Source: an uncultured Eubacteriales bacterium (GTDB taxonomy: Bacteria; Bacillota; Clostridia; Christensenellales; Aristaeellaceae). Taken from it: a DNA stretch of 53,525 bases. Within the stretch, counting starts at the first letter, position 1, and the number at the start of each line of letters is the position of its first letter. A program made the position numbers and the translations under genes. The notes beneath the pieces were generated by a model. That model ran no database searches. It was given only the letters and a program-made list of their open reading frames with translations, and was not told where the DNA came from. Where the stretch lies: assembly GCA_902790495.1 (NCBI GenBank), contig CADASK010000023.1:1-53525 (forward strand). Reading direction: 5' to 3'. Positions 8,234 through 16,301 of this stretch are shown piece by piece.

Positions 8234-8253
8234 TGCGTCTACTTAAGTGTGGA

Positions 8254-9183
8254 TTAAGGGGCCTTGACAGCCTCGACCACGTGCTGGCCGTCGAGGCCGT
8301 AGCGGGCCTTGACCTGGGCCGTGGGGCCGGACTGGGTGAAGACGTCCTGCACGCCGACCTTGCGCACCGGGGGATGGACGCCCCGCTCCGCCAGGGCCTC
8401 GCACACCGCGCCGGCCAGGCCGCCGATCACCGAGTGGTTCTCCACGGTGACGATGCGGCGCACGTCCTTCACCAGCTCCCACAGGGCGTCGGCGGGGAAG
8501 GGCTTCACGGTCTGGAGCTGGATCATGCGGCCGCGCAGGCCCTCCGCCCGGAGCTGGTCAAAGCCCTGCTTGGCGGCCATGAGGGCCGTGCCCTCGTAGA
8601 CGATGGCGAAGTCGCTGCCGTCGTCATAGATCTGCTTCGCGCCGCCAAAGGGCTGACCGGCGGCGAGGGAATCCGTCAGCACCGGCACCACGTCGCGGCT
8701 GACGCGGATGTAGCAGGGGCCGGGGACGGCGAGGGCATCGGCGACGGCCTCCCGCAGCTCCTCCGGCGACTGGGGGATCAGGATGCGCATGCCGGGCAGC
8801 GGGCGCATCAGGGCGATGTCCTCGCAGGCGTGATGGCTCGCGCCGTCCGGGCCGTTGTCCATGCCCGGGTGGGTGGAGAGCAGCTTCAGGTTCGCGCCGG
8901 CGTAGCAGGCCATGCGCACCTGGGTCCAGGCGGAGCCGGTGCAGAAGAGGGCGAAGTTGACGTAGAACGGGATCATGCCCTCCATCGCCAGGCCCGTGGC
9001 GACGGACACGGCGCTGCACTCGGAGATGCCGCACTCGACGAAGCGGTCCGGGTGCTCCTTCTGGAAGTGAGCGCTGCGGGTGGCCCCGGACAGGTCGCCG
9101 TCCAGCACCACCATCCGGTCGTCATAGAGGGCGTTGAGGGTTTTGCCGACATAGTCGCGGAGAGATACGGTTTCCATGGCCAT
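8254..9183 (-). CDS. Transketolase, C-terminal subunit
   Basis: A 309-residue protein matching the pyrimidine-binding and C-terminal domains of transketolase. VDFxxxE-like features are VECGISECSAVSVATGLA (the ~residue 54 Glu would activate thiamine diphosphate) and a Pyr-domain FALFCTGSAWTQVRMACYAG. It pairs with the N-terminal subunit encoded 1 bp upstream to make a split transketolase, which transfers two-carbon ketol units between sugar phosphates. GGAGGT lies 7 bp before ATG 9183, inside the end of the partner gene. The split arrangement is common in Clostridia and archaea. Such pairs sometimes act on unusual ketoses, so the substrate is open. Confidence 0.92.
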   Translation of the reverse strand: MAMETVSLRDYVGKTLNALYDDRMVVLDGDLSGATRSAHFQKEHPDRFVECGISECSAVSVATGLAMEGMIPFYVNFALFCTGSAWTQVRMACYAGANLKLLSTHPGMDNGPDGASHHACEDIALMRPLPGMRILIPQSPEELREAVADALAVPGPCYIRVSRDVVPVLTDSLAAGQPFGGAKQIYDDGSDFAIVYEGTALMAAKQGFDQLRAEGLRGRMIQLQTVKPFPADALWELVKDVRRIVTVENHSVIGGLAGAVCEALAERGVHPPVRKVGVQDVFTQSGPTAQVKARYGLDGQHVVEAVKAP

Positions 9184-9184
9184 G

Positions 9185-10000
9185 TCACTGACCTCCTTCC
9201 AGCGCGTCCAGGTCGCGGAGGGCCCGCTCGTACAGCTCCCCGGAGATGCCGGAGGAGTGGTAGGCCACGTTGTTTTCCATATAGGAGACGCCCTTGCCCT
9301 TCACCGTCTCCGCGATGATGGCGTAGGGCCCGTCCTCACAGGCCCGGGCGCGCTCGAGCGCGGCCAGGATCTGCTCCATGTCGTGGCCGTCGATGGTCTC
9401 CGCTGTCCAGCCGAAGGCGCGGAACTTCTCGGCGAGGTCCCGGTTGTCGATCACCTCGCGGGTGACGCCGGAGGAGGAGAGGTGGTTCTCGTCCACCACG
9501 CAGATCAGATTGTTCAGCTTCCACTGGGCGGCCTGGGCCGCGGCCTCCCAGATCTGGCCCTCGTGCATCTCGCCGTCGCCGCACACGACATATACCCGAT
9601 GGGGATCGCCCTGCATCCGCTTGGCCAGCGCCATGCCGATGCCTTGGGAGAGTCCCTGGCCGAGGAGGCCCGTGGTGGCGTCCACCTCGGGCAGGCGGTG
9701 GGTGCAGGGATGGCCCTGCAGGCGTGAGTCGAGCTGGCGCAGGGTGCCCATCTCCGCGTCGGAGAGGATGCCGGCCTCGTGCAGGATGGCGTACTGGGCG
9801 GGGACGGCGTGCCCCTTGGAGAGCACCACGCGGCTACGGGCCTCGGCGTGGAGGTCGACGTCGGTGGCGTAGATGGCGGTCAGCACATCGATGACCGAGA
9901 GGGAGCCGCCGGGGTGACCGGCGTTGGCGGTGTGGATCATGTCCACGATGGCGCGGCGGTGTCGGTTCGCCTGCGCCTGCAGTTCCTGGGCGGATGGCAT
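9185..10000 (-). CDS. Transketolase, N-terminal subunit
   Basis: A 271-residue thiamine-diphosphate-binding half of a split transketolase. The TPP motif is CGDGEMHEGQIWEAA (~residues 142-156), preceded by NAGHPGGSLSVIDVL, LSKGHAVPAQYA and GLLGQGLSQGIGMA, all typical. AGGAGG precedes the ATG by 8 bp. It is first in a tktN-tktC(-rpiR) transcription unit driven by a perfect consensus promoter at 10103-10131. The divergent pfkB-transporter operon places this enzyme in a sugar-catabolic cluster. Confidence 0.94.
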   Translation of the reverse strand: MPSAQELQAQANRHRRAIVDMIHTANAGHPGGSLSVIDVLTAIYATDVDLHAEARSRVVLSKGHAVPAQYAILHEAGILSDAEMGTLRQLDSRLQGHPCTHRLPEVDATTGLLGQGLSQGIGMALAKRMQGDPHRVYVVCGDGEMHEGQIWEAAAQAAQWKLNNLICVVDENHLSSSGVTREVIDNRDLAEKFRAFGWTAETIDGHDMEQILAALERARACEDGPYAIIAETVKGKGVSYMENNVAYHSSGISGELYERALRDLDALEGGQ

Positions 10001-10102
10001 GGCGGGTTCCTCCTGTCTCGCGGGACGCCCCGGGCAAGGGCCCGAGGCCGGGGATCAGACGAAAAAACTTTTATCAAACAGGCAGATGGATGCTCCGTCT
10101 CC

Positions 10103-10131
10103 ATTATAAAGGCAAGGAAAGGCCTTGTCAA
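10103..10131 (-). promoter_or_regulatory. Consensus sigma-A promoter of the transketolase operon
   Basis: On the minus strand TTGACA (10131-10126), exactly 17 bp and TATAAT (10108-10103) match the consensus at every position. An ACAGAAAC octamer adjoins the -35 on its upstream side and recurs at 10179-10186 over the divergent -35. Confidence 0.9.
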
Positions 10132-10175
10132 CAGAAACACGCAAGAAGTCTGTCATGATTATTTAGGTCGGGAAC

Positions 10176-10204
10176 TTGACAGAAACGCCATCTCGTGCTA
10201 TGAT
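10176..10204 (+). promoter_or_regulatory. Promoter of the pfkB-transporter operon
   Basis: TTGACA (10176-10181), 17-bp spacer, TATGAT (10199-10204). The predicted start point is near 10211. It is divergent from the tkt promoter, with 44 bp between the two -35 boxes. Confidence 0.88.
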
Positions 10205-10240
10205 GATGCTCGGAAAGAGAAACCTGTGGAAGAGCAAGGA

Positions 10241-10254
10241 TGAAATTAATTTCA
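10241..10254 (+). promoter_or_regulatory. Candidate operator: perfect 14-bp palindrome TGAAATTAATTTCA
   Basis: TGAAATTAATTTCA equals its own reverse complement and is strikingly AT-rich in this GC-rich region. It lies about 30-43 bp downstream of the predicted pfkB transcription start and before the ribosome-binding site, a roadblock-repressor position. RpiR-family regulators such as HexR bind palindromes of similar size, so the RpiR-type gene at 7320 is the natural candidate ligand. That assignment is inference. Confidence 0.6.
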
Positions 10255-10279
10255 CCGGATGAGGAGGCCGTGAGAGCCT

Positions 10280-11206
10280 GTGGTCGAGCGGAAGAAAAGC
10301 GTGGTCGGCGTCGGGCATTGCTGCCAGGATCTCATCTGCACGGTGGAGGCCTATCCGCCTGAGGACGGCTCCACCCACATCACCGCCATGGACGGCAGCC
10401 AGGGCGGCGGCGCTGTGGCGACCGCGCTGGTGGCGGCGTCGCGGCTGGGCACGCCCGCTGAGGTAATTGCGAACCTGGGCACGGACGGCGCGGGGGAGAG
10501 CATCCTGCACGGCTTCGAGCGCGAGGGCGTCGACACCCGCGGCGTGCGCCGGGTGGAGGGCATCTCCAGCCAGTCCATCGTGATGGTCAATCCCGCGAAC
10601 GGCTCCCGCACCAAGTTCCCGTGCCGGGACAGCCTCGCGCCGATTCCCTTCGATGAGGATCAGCGGCGGCAGATCGGCGAGGCGGCTGTGCTGCACCTGG
10701 ACGGTACCCGCTGGGACAACGCCATGGCGGCCGCGGCCATCGCCCGGGAGGCCGGCGTCACGGTCTCTCTGGACGGATGCTCGCGCCAGGCGGACAACGA
10801 GCGCAACCTGCGCCTGGCCGCGATGGCGGACATCCTGATCATGAACGCGGTCTACCCCTTCAAGGTCTCCGGCAGGGAGAACCCGGAGGAGGCGCTGCGC
10901 TTCATGGCGGCCCAGGGCGTGCAGAAGCGCGTGGTGATGATGACCCGCGGCAGCGAGGGCAGCCTGGCCCTCATCGACGGCAGGGTGGAAGCCTTCCCGG
11001 CCTTTAGGGTCGAGGCGGTGGACACCACCGGCGCGGGGGACGTCTTCCACGGCGCCTTCCTCTCCGAATGGCTTCTCTGCGGGGACGTGCGGCGGTGCAT
11101 CCGCTTCGCCAGCGCCGTCTCCGCCCTCAAATGCCTGCGCACAGGCGGCAGGCAGGGCATCCCGAATCGCGCGGAGGCCGAGCGCTTCCTCGCATCCCTA
11201 TCCTGA
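10280..11206 (+). CDS. PfkB-family carbohydrate kinase
   Basis: A 308-residue ribokinase-fold sugar kinase. The substrate loop GGGAVATALVAASRLG (~residues 46-61) and the catalytic DTTGAGDVFHGAF motif (~residue 248, Asp base in GAGD) are intact. GTG 10280 is the only start near a ribosome-binding site (GAGGAGG, 10261-10267); the 12-bp gap is somewhat long. It heads an operon with a binding protein, an ATPase and a permease, and is divergent from a split transketolase. It probably phosphorylates the imported sugar or a breakdown product. The exact sugar cannot be assigned. Confidence 0.9.
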   Translation: MVERKKSVVGVGHCCQDLICTVEAYPPEDGSTHITAMDGSQGGGAVATALVAASRLGTPAEVIANLGTDGAGESILHGFEREGVDTRGVRRVEGISSQSIVMVNPANGSRTKFPCRDSLAPIPFDEDQRRQIGEAAVLHLDGTRWDNAMAAAAIAREAGVTVSLDGCSRQADNERNLRLAAMADILIMNAVYPFKVSGRENPEEALRFMAAQGVQKRVVMMTRGSEGSLALIDGRVEAFPAFRVEAVDTTGAGDVFHGAFLSEWLLCGDVRRCIRFASAVSALKCLRTGGRQGIPNRAEAERFLASLS

Positions 11207-11264
11207 GCGTGGGCCTGCCACGGGCTGTGAGCAGGTTTGCAGCAATACAATAGGAGGTATCCCC

Positions 11265-12305
11265 ATGAAGAAACTGTTAGCACTGGTTCTGGCCCTGGCG
11301 CTGTGCCTCGGCAGCCTGGTCATTCCGGCCCTGGCTGATGACGGCCCCTCCGGCGAGCTGATCCTGTACACCACGGTCAGCGAGCGTCAGTACACCGCCC
11401 TGGTCATCGACGGCTTCATGAAGAAGTATCCGAACATCGACGTGAAGTTCACCAAGGCCGGCGCCGGCGAGAGCAAGGCCCGCATCATCAACGAGAAGGA
11501 CAATCCCCAGGCGGACGCCATGTTCGGCGGCCTGGTGTATGCCGACACCCTGGGCGACCTGGCCGACTGCCTGGAGCCCTACGTGAGCGAGTGGGACGCC
11601 AAGATGCCCGAGGACATGAAGAACAAGACCGGCATCCTGTCCTATCACGACACCCAGATCCCCTGCCTGTGGGTCAATGACGAGCTGGAAGCCGAAGCCG
11701 GCGTGAAGATCACCGGCCTGAAGGACCTGCTGGATCCCGCCCTGAAGGGCCAGGTCATCTCCGCCGATCCTACCGCCTCCTCCTCCGCCTGGAACAACCT
11801 GCAGATGATCCTGACCGACTTCGGCGGCTGGGACAGCGAGGAAGCCTGGAACTACATCAAGGGCCTGCATGACAACGATCTGGTCATCGCCTCCTCCTCC
11901 TCCGGCCCCTACAAGACCGTGTACCAGGGCGAATACACCGTCGGCCTGACCTATGAGCCGGCCGTGGTGCAGATGCAGGGCGAGGTCGACGATCCCGCCG
12001 AGCTGGGCTGCCACATCGTGTACCCCGTCGAGGGTGTCACCTCCATCGCCTTCGGTTCCGCCATCATCAAGGGCGCGAAGAACATGGAGAACGCGAAGCT
12101 GTTCATCGACTGGCTGCTGTCCGACGAGGGCCAGGCCATCTACAACGAGTGCGGCGCCCGTCAGGCCAACGCCAACCTCGAGCTGGAGAACCCCAACAAG
12201 CTGATGGTCAACCTGGCTGACATCAACTACCTGGTGGCCGACGTGCAGGCTCTGTCTGAGAATCAGCCCGCCATCCACGATCATTGGCGCGAGATCTTCA
12301 AGTAA
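11265..12305 (+). CDS. ABC transporter substrate-binding protein (Fe3+/AfuA-type fold), SPase I-type signal
   Basis: A 346-residue extracellular binding protein. Residues 1-24 are a signal peptide (MKKLLALVLALALCL ... PALA) with a type I cleavage site after ALA; no lipobox with the required small residue before Cys is seen. The mature part begins GELILYTTVSERQYTALV, typical of the AfuA/FbpA family (family 1 solute-binding). That family includes binders of iron(III), phosphonates and hexose phosphates. AGGAGG lies 6 bp before the ATG. It is second in the pfkB operon and is followed by a terminator-like hairpin before the ATPase gene. Lack of a lipid anchor is unusual for a monoderm binding protein. 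Confidence 0.9.
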   Translation: MKKLLALVLALALCLGSLVIPALADDGPSGELILYTTVSERQYTALVIDGFMKKYPNIDVKFTKAGAGESKARIINEKDNPQADAMFGGLVYADTLGDLADCLEPYVSEWDAKMPEDMKNKTGILSYHDTQIPCLWVNDELEAEAGVKITGLKDLLDPALKGQVISADPTASSSAWNNLQMILTDFGGWDSEEAWNYIKGLHDNDLVIASSSSGPYKTVYQGEYTVGLTYEPAVVQMQGEVDDPAELGCHIVYPVEGVTSIAFGSAIIKGAKNMENAKLFIDWLLSDEGQAIYNECGARQANANLELENPNKLMVNLADINYLVADVQALSENQPAIHDHWREIFK

Positions 12306-12343
12306 GATCTGAAGGAATCGTTTCTATCTGACTGTGTAACCTG

Positions 12344-12380
12344 ACCGGGCACGGCGGTGTGCCGTGTCCGGTTTGTTTCT
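12344..12380 (+). terminator. Intra-operon terminator/attenuator after the binding-protein gene
   Basis: A 12-bp stem ACCGGGCACGGC / GCCGTGTCCGGT (one G.U pair) with a 5-nt loop is followed by TTGTTTCT. It lies between the binding-protein and ATPase genes. It would let partial readthrough give more binding protein than membrane components. Confidence 0.65.
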
Positions 12381-12410
12381 GTCTGAATCCAAACAGCGAG
12401 GATGAATGCC

Positions 12411-13493
12411 ATGAATGTCGAGATCAGAATCAATCACGCGCTGAAGAAATATGGGGACAATGTCATCATCCCCGATCTGTCCCTGGACATCCGGCCGGGC
12501 GAGTTCTTCACCCTGCTCGGCCCCTCGGGCTGCGGCAAGACCACGCTGCTGCGCATGATCGCGGGCTTCAACACCATTGAGGGCGGCGACTTCTACTTCG
12601 GCGACCGCCGCATCAACGATCTGGATCCCTCCAAGCGCAACATCGGCATGGTCTTCCAGAACTACGCGATCTTCCCGCACCTCACGGTGAAGAAGAACGT
12701 AGCCTTCGGCCTGCAGAACCGCAAGCTGCCGAAGGACAAGATCGAGGCGCAGACCGAGAAATTCCTGAACATGATGAAGATCCAGGAGTACAAGGACCGC
12801 CTGCCCGACCGTCTCTCCGGCGGCCAGCAGCAGCGCGTCGCCCTGGCCCGCGCCCTGGCCATCGAGCCGGACGTGCTGCTGATGGACGAACCGCTGAGCA
12901 ACCTGGACGCCAAGCTGCGCGTGGAGATGCGCGAGGTCATCAAGGAGATCCAGAACGAGCTGGGCATCACCACGGTCTACGTCACCCACGACCAGGAGGA
13001 GGCCATGGCGGTGTCCGACCGCATCGCCGTGATGAACGCGGGCGTCATCCAGCAGATCGGCACCCCGAAGGCCCTCTACCAGCGCCCCGCGAACCTCTTC
13101 GTCTCCACCTTCATCGGCCGCACCAACGTGCTGGAGAAGAAGCTGGTGGCGAAGGACGGCGCGCTGGCGGTGGATTTCGGCGGCTATCAGCTGCCGATGC
13201 CGAACCTGACGGCCGAGGCCCAGGCGGGGCAGACCGTGCAGGCCTCCGTGCGCCCGGAGGAACTGGTCATCGTGGACGGCGGCGAGGGCATCCGCGGCAC
13301 GGTGGAGTTCTCCACCTTCCTGGGGCTGAACACCCACTACCTCGTGCGGCTGGAGACCGGCGAGCGCGTGGAGATCATCCAGGAGAGCCGCATCGACGAC
13401 ATCCTGGCTAAGGGCAGCACCGTGCGCATGACGGTCAAGGGCGAGAAGATCAACGTCTTCACCCAGGACGGCAGCCGCTCGCTGATAGCCTGA
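12411..13493 (+). CDS. ABC transporter ATP-binding protein (AfuC/PotA type)
   Basis: A 360-residue importer ATPase: Walker A GPSGCGKTTLL (~residue 37), Q-loop VFQNYAIFPHLT, signature LSGGQQQRVALARAL, Walker B LLMDEPLSNLDAKLR, switch YVTHDQEEAMAVSDR and a C-terminal TOBE region. ATG 12411 is preferred over ATG 12402, because the purine-rich GCGAGG ends right at 12402 but is 9 bp from 12411. It lies between the binding-protein and permease genes and should energise the same importer. Confidence 0.94.
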   Translation: MNVEIRINHALKKYGDNVIIPDLSLDIRPGEFFTLLGPSGCGKTTLLRMIAGFNTIEGGDFYFGDRRINDLDPSKRNIGMVFQNYAIFPHLTVKKNVAFGLQNRKLPKDKIEAQTEKFLNMMKIQEYKDRLPDRLSGGQQQRVALARALAIEPDVLLMDEPLSNLDAKLRVEMREVIKEIQNELGITTVYVTHDQEEAMAVSDRIAVMNAGVIQQIGTPKALYQRPANLFVSTFIGRTNVLEKKLVAKDGALAVDFGGYQLPMPNLTAEAQAGQTVQASVRPEELVIVDGGEGIRGTVEFSTFLGLNTHYLVRLETGERVEIIQESRIDDILAKGSTVRMTVKGEKINVFTQDGSRSLIA

Positions 13494-13509
13494 TCGGAGG
13501 TGCGTCCGC

Positions 13510-15171
13510 ATGACAAGAAAAAGGAAATGGGATATGTGGGTCATCATCAGCCTGGGGCTGCTGGGCCTGTACATCCTGTTCATGCTCTATCCCATGCTCA
13601 AGCTGCTGATCAACTCCGTGCGGGACGAGACCACCGGCGCCTTCACCCTGCGGTACTTTGAGCGCTTCTTCGACCCCGACCACGGCTACGCCTACACGGT
13701 CATCAACAGCTTCAAGGTCTCCATCTCGGCGACGGTCATCACCCTGATCATCGGCGTGCCGATGGCCTACCTCTACACGATGTACGAGGTGCGCGGCCGC
13801 AACTTCCTCATGGTGATGATCATCCTCTGCTCCATGTCCGCGCCCTTCCTGGGGGCCTACTCCTGGGTGCTGCTGCTGGGCCGCGGCGGCGCGATCACCA
13901 AGCTGATCCGCGCCTGGTTCGGCATACGTCTGCCGAGCATCTACGGCTTCGGCGGCATCCTGCTGGCCCTGTCCACGAAGCTCTTCCCGCTGGTGTTCCT
14001 CTACGTCAACGGCGCGCTGAAGAACGTGGACAACTCCCTGCTGGAGGCCTCCTCCAACATGGGCTGCAAGGGTGTGAAGCGCTTCTTCAAGGTGGTCATC
14101 CCGCTGTGCATGCCCTCCATCCTGGCGGCCGGCCTGATGGTCTTCATGCGCTCCCTGGCCGACTTCGGCACCCCGCGCATGATCGGCGAGGGCTACATGA
14201 CCTTCCCGGTCATCATCTACCAGCAGTACGTGGGCGAGGTGGGCACCAACTACAACTTCGCGGCGGCCATCGCCGTTATCGCCGTCATCATCACGGCGGT
14301 CATCTTCCTGCTGCAGAAGTGGTCCTCCAACCGCTTCTCCTTCACGATGAACGCCCTGCATCCCATCGAGCGCAGGAAGGCCGGGAAGATCGGCAGCTTC
14401 TTCATCCACCTGTTCCTGTACGGGATGGTGGTCATCTCCTACGCGCCCCAGCTTTTCCTGGTGTACTACTCCTTCCACAACGTCAGCCGCACGGGCAACA
14501 TCATCAAGCCGGGCTATTCCTTCATGAATTACCGCACGGTGTGGCCCGACCTCGGCCCGGCGGTGTGGAACACCCTGCGCATCTGCGGCGGCGCGCTGAT
14601 CATCATCGTGGTGCTGGCCATGCTCATCTCCTACCTGGTGGTGCGCCGCCGGAACCTGGTCAACAACGTGATCGACACTATGTCCATGATCCCCTACATC
14701 ATCCCGGGCGCCGTCATCGGCATCGCGATGATCATGGGCTTCAACAACGGGCCGCTGGTGCTCACCGGCACCGCCTGGATCATGGTGGTGGCCATGTGCA
14801 TCCGCCGCATGCCCTACACCATCCGCTCCTCGGTGGCCGTGCTCCAGCAGATCCCCATCACGGTGGAGGAGGCCTCCGCGAGCCTGGGCGCGAGCAAGTT
14901 CAAGACCTTCTGGAAGATCACGATCCCGATGATGTTCAACGGTGTGGCGGCCGGCGCGGTCATGACCTGGGTGACGCTGATCACCGAGCTGTCCTCCTCC
15001 GTCATGCTCTACAGCTACAAGACCATCACGCTGAACCTGCTGGTCTACGTGCTGGTGGTCGGCGGTACGGACGCCCGCGCCTGCGCGGCCTCCACGGTGC
15101 TGACCCTCTTCACGATCACCACCCTGGTCATCTACATGCGCGTGGCCAAGAACAAGGAGCTCTCGCTGTAG
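13510..15171 (+). CDS. ABC transporter permease, fused two-domain (AfuB/FbpB type)
   Basis: A 553-residue polytopic protein with two permease domains and two EAA loops (EASSNMGCKGVKRFF near residue 180; EEASASLGASKFKTF near residue 455). The N-terminus is short and basic (MTRKRKWD) before the first membrane span. GGAGG lies 9 bp before the ATG. It completes the binding protein-ATPase-permease set and has the same fused design as the permease at 856. The two systems are paralogous in family but diverged. Confidence 0.93.
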   Translation: MTRKRKWDMWVIISLGLLGLYILFMLYPMLKLLINSVRDETTGAFTLRYFERFFDPDHGYAYTVINSFKVSISATVITLIIGVPMAYLYTMYEVRGRNFLMVMIILCSMSAPFLGAYSWVLLLGRGGAITKLIRAWFGIRLPSIYGFGGILLALSTKLFPLVFLYVNGALKNVDNSLLEASSNMGCKGVKRFFKVVIPLCMPSILAAGLMVFMRSLADFGTPRMIGEGYMTFPVIIYQQYVGEVGTNYNFAAAIAVIAVIITAVIFLLQKWSSNRFSFTMNALHPIERRKAGKIGSFFIHLFLYGMVVISYAPQLFLVYYSFHNVSRTGNIIKPGYSFMNYRTVWPDLGPAVWNTLRICGGALIIIVVLAMLISYLVVRRRNLVNNVIDTMSMIPYIIPGAVIGIAMIMGFNNGPLVLTGTAWIMVVAMCIRRMPYTIRSSVAVLQQIPITVEEASASLGASKFKTFWKITIPMMFNGVAAGAVMTWVTLITELSSSVMLYSYKTITLNLLVYVLVVGGTDARACAASTVLTLFTITTLVIYMRVAKNKELSL

Positions 15172-15213
15172 CTTAAATGTCCTAACTGTCCGCAGACCTG
15201 CCTGATTTTCGGC

Positions 15214-15242
15214 TTTCCGCTGCAGCGGAAAAGTGCTATCAT
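15214..15242 (+). promoter_or_regulatory. Promoter with overlapping palindrome upstream of the aldolase gene
   Basis: An extended -10 (TGC-TATCAT, 15234-15242) lies 17 bp after a weak -35 (TTTCCG). The -35 and most of the spacer are a perfect 18-bp palindrome, TTTCCGCTGCAGCGGAAA (15214-15231). There is no T run, so this is more likely an operator than a terminator. Confidence 0.5.
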
Positions 15243-15313
15243 GACTGCGGCATCCCGCTGCCGCGCGATGCCGCCAACCCCTGTCCCCAATGTCTCAGCA
15301 AAGGAGAAAGATC

Positions 15314-16180
15314 ATGCCCTACGTCAATACCAAAGAAATGCTGGCCGACGCGAAGAAGAACCACTATGCGGTGGGCCATTTCAACCTGAACAACATGGAG
15401 TCCGTGCGCGCCTTCCTGCTGGCGGCCGAGGAAGTGAAGTCCCCGATCATTCTGGGCGTCTCCGGCGGCACAGCCAAGTACATGGGCGGCTACCACACCA
15501 TCACCGATATGGTGAAGGATTTCATGGACTACCTGAAGATCACCGTGCCGGTGTGCCTGCACGTGGATCACGGCACCTATGACGAGGCGCTGGCGGCCCT
15601 CGAGGGCGGCTTCAGCTCCATCATGTTCGACGGCTCCAAGCTGAGCATGGAGGAAAACATCGAGAAGACCCGCTACCTCATCGGCCTGTGCCACGCCAAG
15701 GGCGTGACCATCGAGGCCGAGGTGGGCGCCATCGGCGGCGAGGAGGACGGCCGCATCTCCGAGGGCGAGTGCGCCGATCCCAAGCAGTGCGAGATCATGA
15801 AGGATTTGGGCGTCGACCTGCTGGCGGCCGGCATCGGCAACATCCACGGCAAGTACCCGGCGGACTGGAAGGGCCTGCACTTCGACGTGCTGGACAACAT
15901 CCAGAAGCTGACCGGCGATCTGCCCCTGGTGCTCCACGGCGGCAGCGGCATCCCCAGCGAGCAGGTGCGCAAGGCCATCACCCTCGGCGTGACCAAGGTC
16001 AACGTGAACACCGAGTGCCAGATCGCCTTCACCGAGGCGACCCGCAAGTACATCGAGGAGGGCAAGGACCGCATCAAGAACGGCTACACCCCCCGCAACC
16101 TGCTGGCGCCCGGCCTGGAGGCCACCAAGGCCAAGTGCATCGAGAAGATGGAGCTGTTTGGGTCCATCGGGAAAGCGTAA
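15314..16180 (+). CDS. fba: Class II fructose-bisphosphate (ketose-bisphosphate) aldolase
   Basis: A 288-residue zinc aldolase that cleaves fructose 1,6-bisphosphate, or a related ketose bisphosphate, to triose phosphates. Zinc ligands are visible in LHVDHGTYDEA (~residues 83-93), in GNIHGKYP (~residue 180) and in LVLHGGSGIP (~residue 208). EAEVGAIGGEEDG and NVNTECQIAFTEA are family hallmarks. ATG 15314 has AAGGAG 7 bp upstream. It follows the transporter operon but has its own promoter and terminator. It may serve general glycolysis as well as the adjacent transketolase/kinase cluster. A tagatose-bisphosphate role (GatY/KbaY) is not excluded. Confidence 0.92.
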   Translation: MPYVNTKEMLADAKKNHYAVGHFNLNNMESVRAFLLAAEEVKSPIILGVSGGTAKYMGGYHTITDMVKDFMDYLKITVPVCLHVDHGTYDEALAALEGGFSSIMFDGSKLSMEENIEKTRYLIGLCHAKGVTIEAEVGAIGGEEDGRISEGECADPKQCEIMKDLGVDLLAAGIGNIHGKYPADWKGLHFDVLDNIQKLTGDLPLVLHGGSGIPSEQVRKAITLGVTKVNVNTECQIAFTEATRKYIEEGKDRIKNGYTPRNLLAPGLEATKAKCIEKMELFGSIGKA

Positions 16181-16199
16181 GATTATTCTAAATACAATC

Positions 16200-16243
16200 A
16201 AGGCCAGGCTACGGACAACCCGCACGCCTGGCCTTCCCTTTGC
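16200..16243 (+). terminator. Terminator after fba
   Basis: A perfect 10-bp stem AAGGCCAGGC / GCCTGGCCTT closes a 16-nt loop and is followed by a weak CCCTTTGCCCTT tract. Confidence 0.7.
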
Positions 16244-16249
16244 CCTTGA

Positions 16250-16278
16250 TTGCGTTTCCCGCGGATTTCTGCTATCAT
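16250..16278 (+). promoter_or_regulatory. Promoter of the SUV3-like helicase gene
   Basis: TTGCGT, 17 bp, TATCAT, with an extended TG (TGC-TATCAT). The predicted transcription start is only ~15 bp before the GGAGGTGA ribosome-binding site. Confidence 0.6.
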
Positions 16279-16301
16279 GATGCGAGGAAGGAGGTGACGG
16301 A

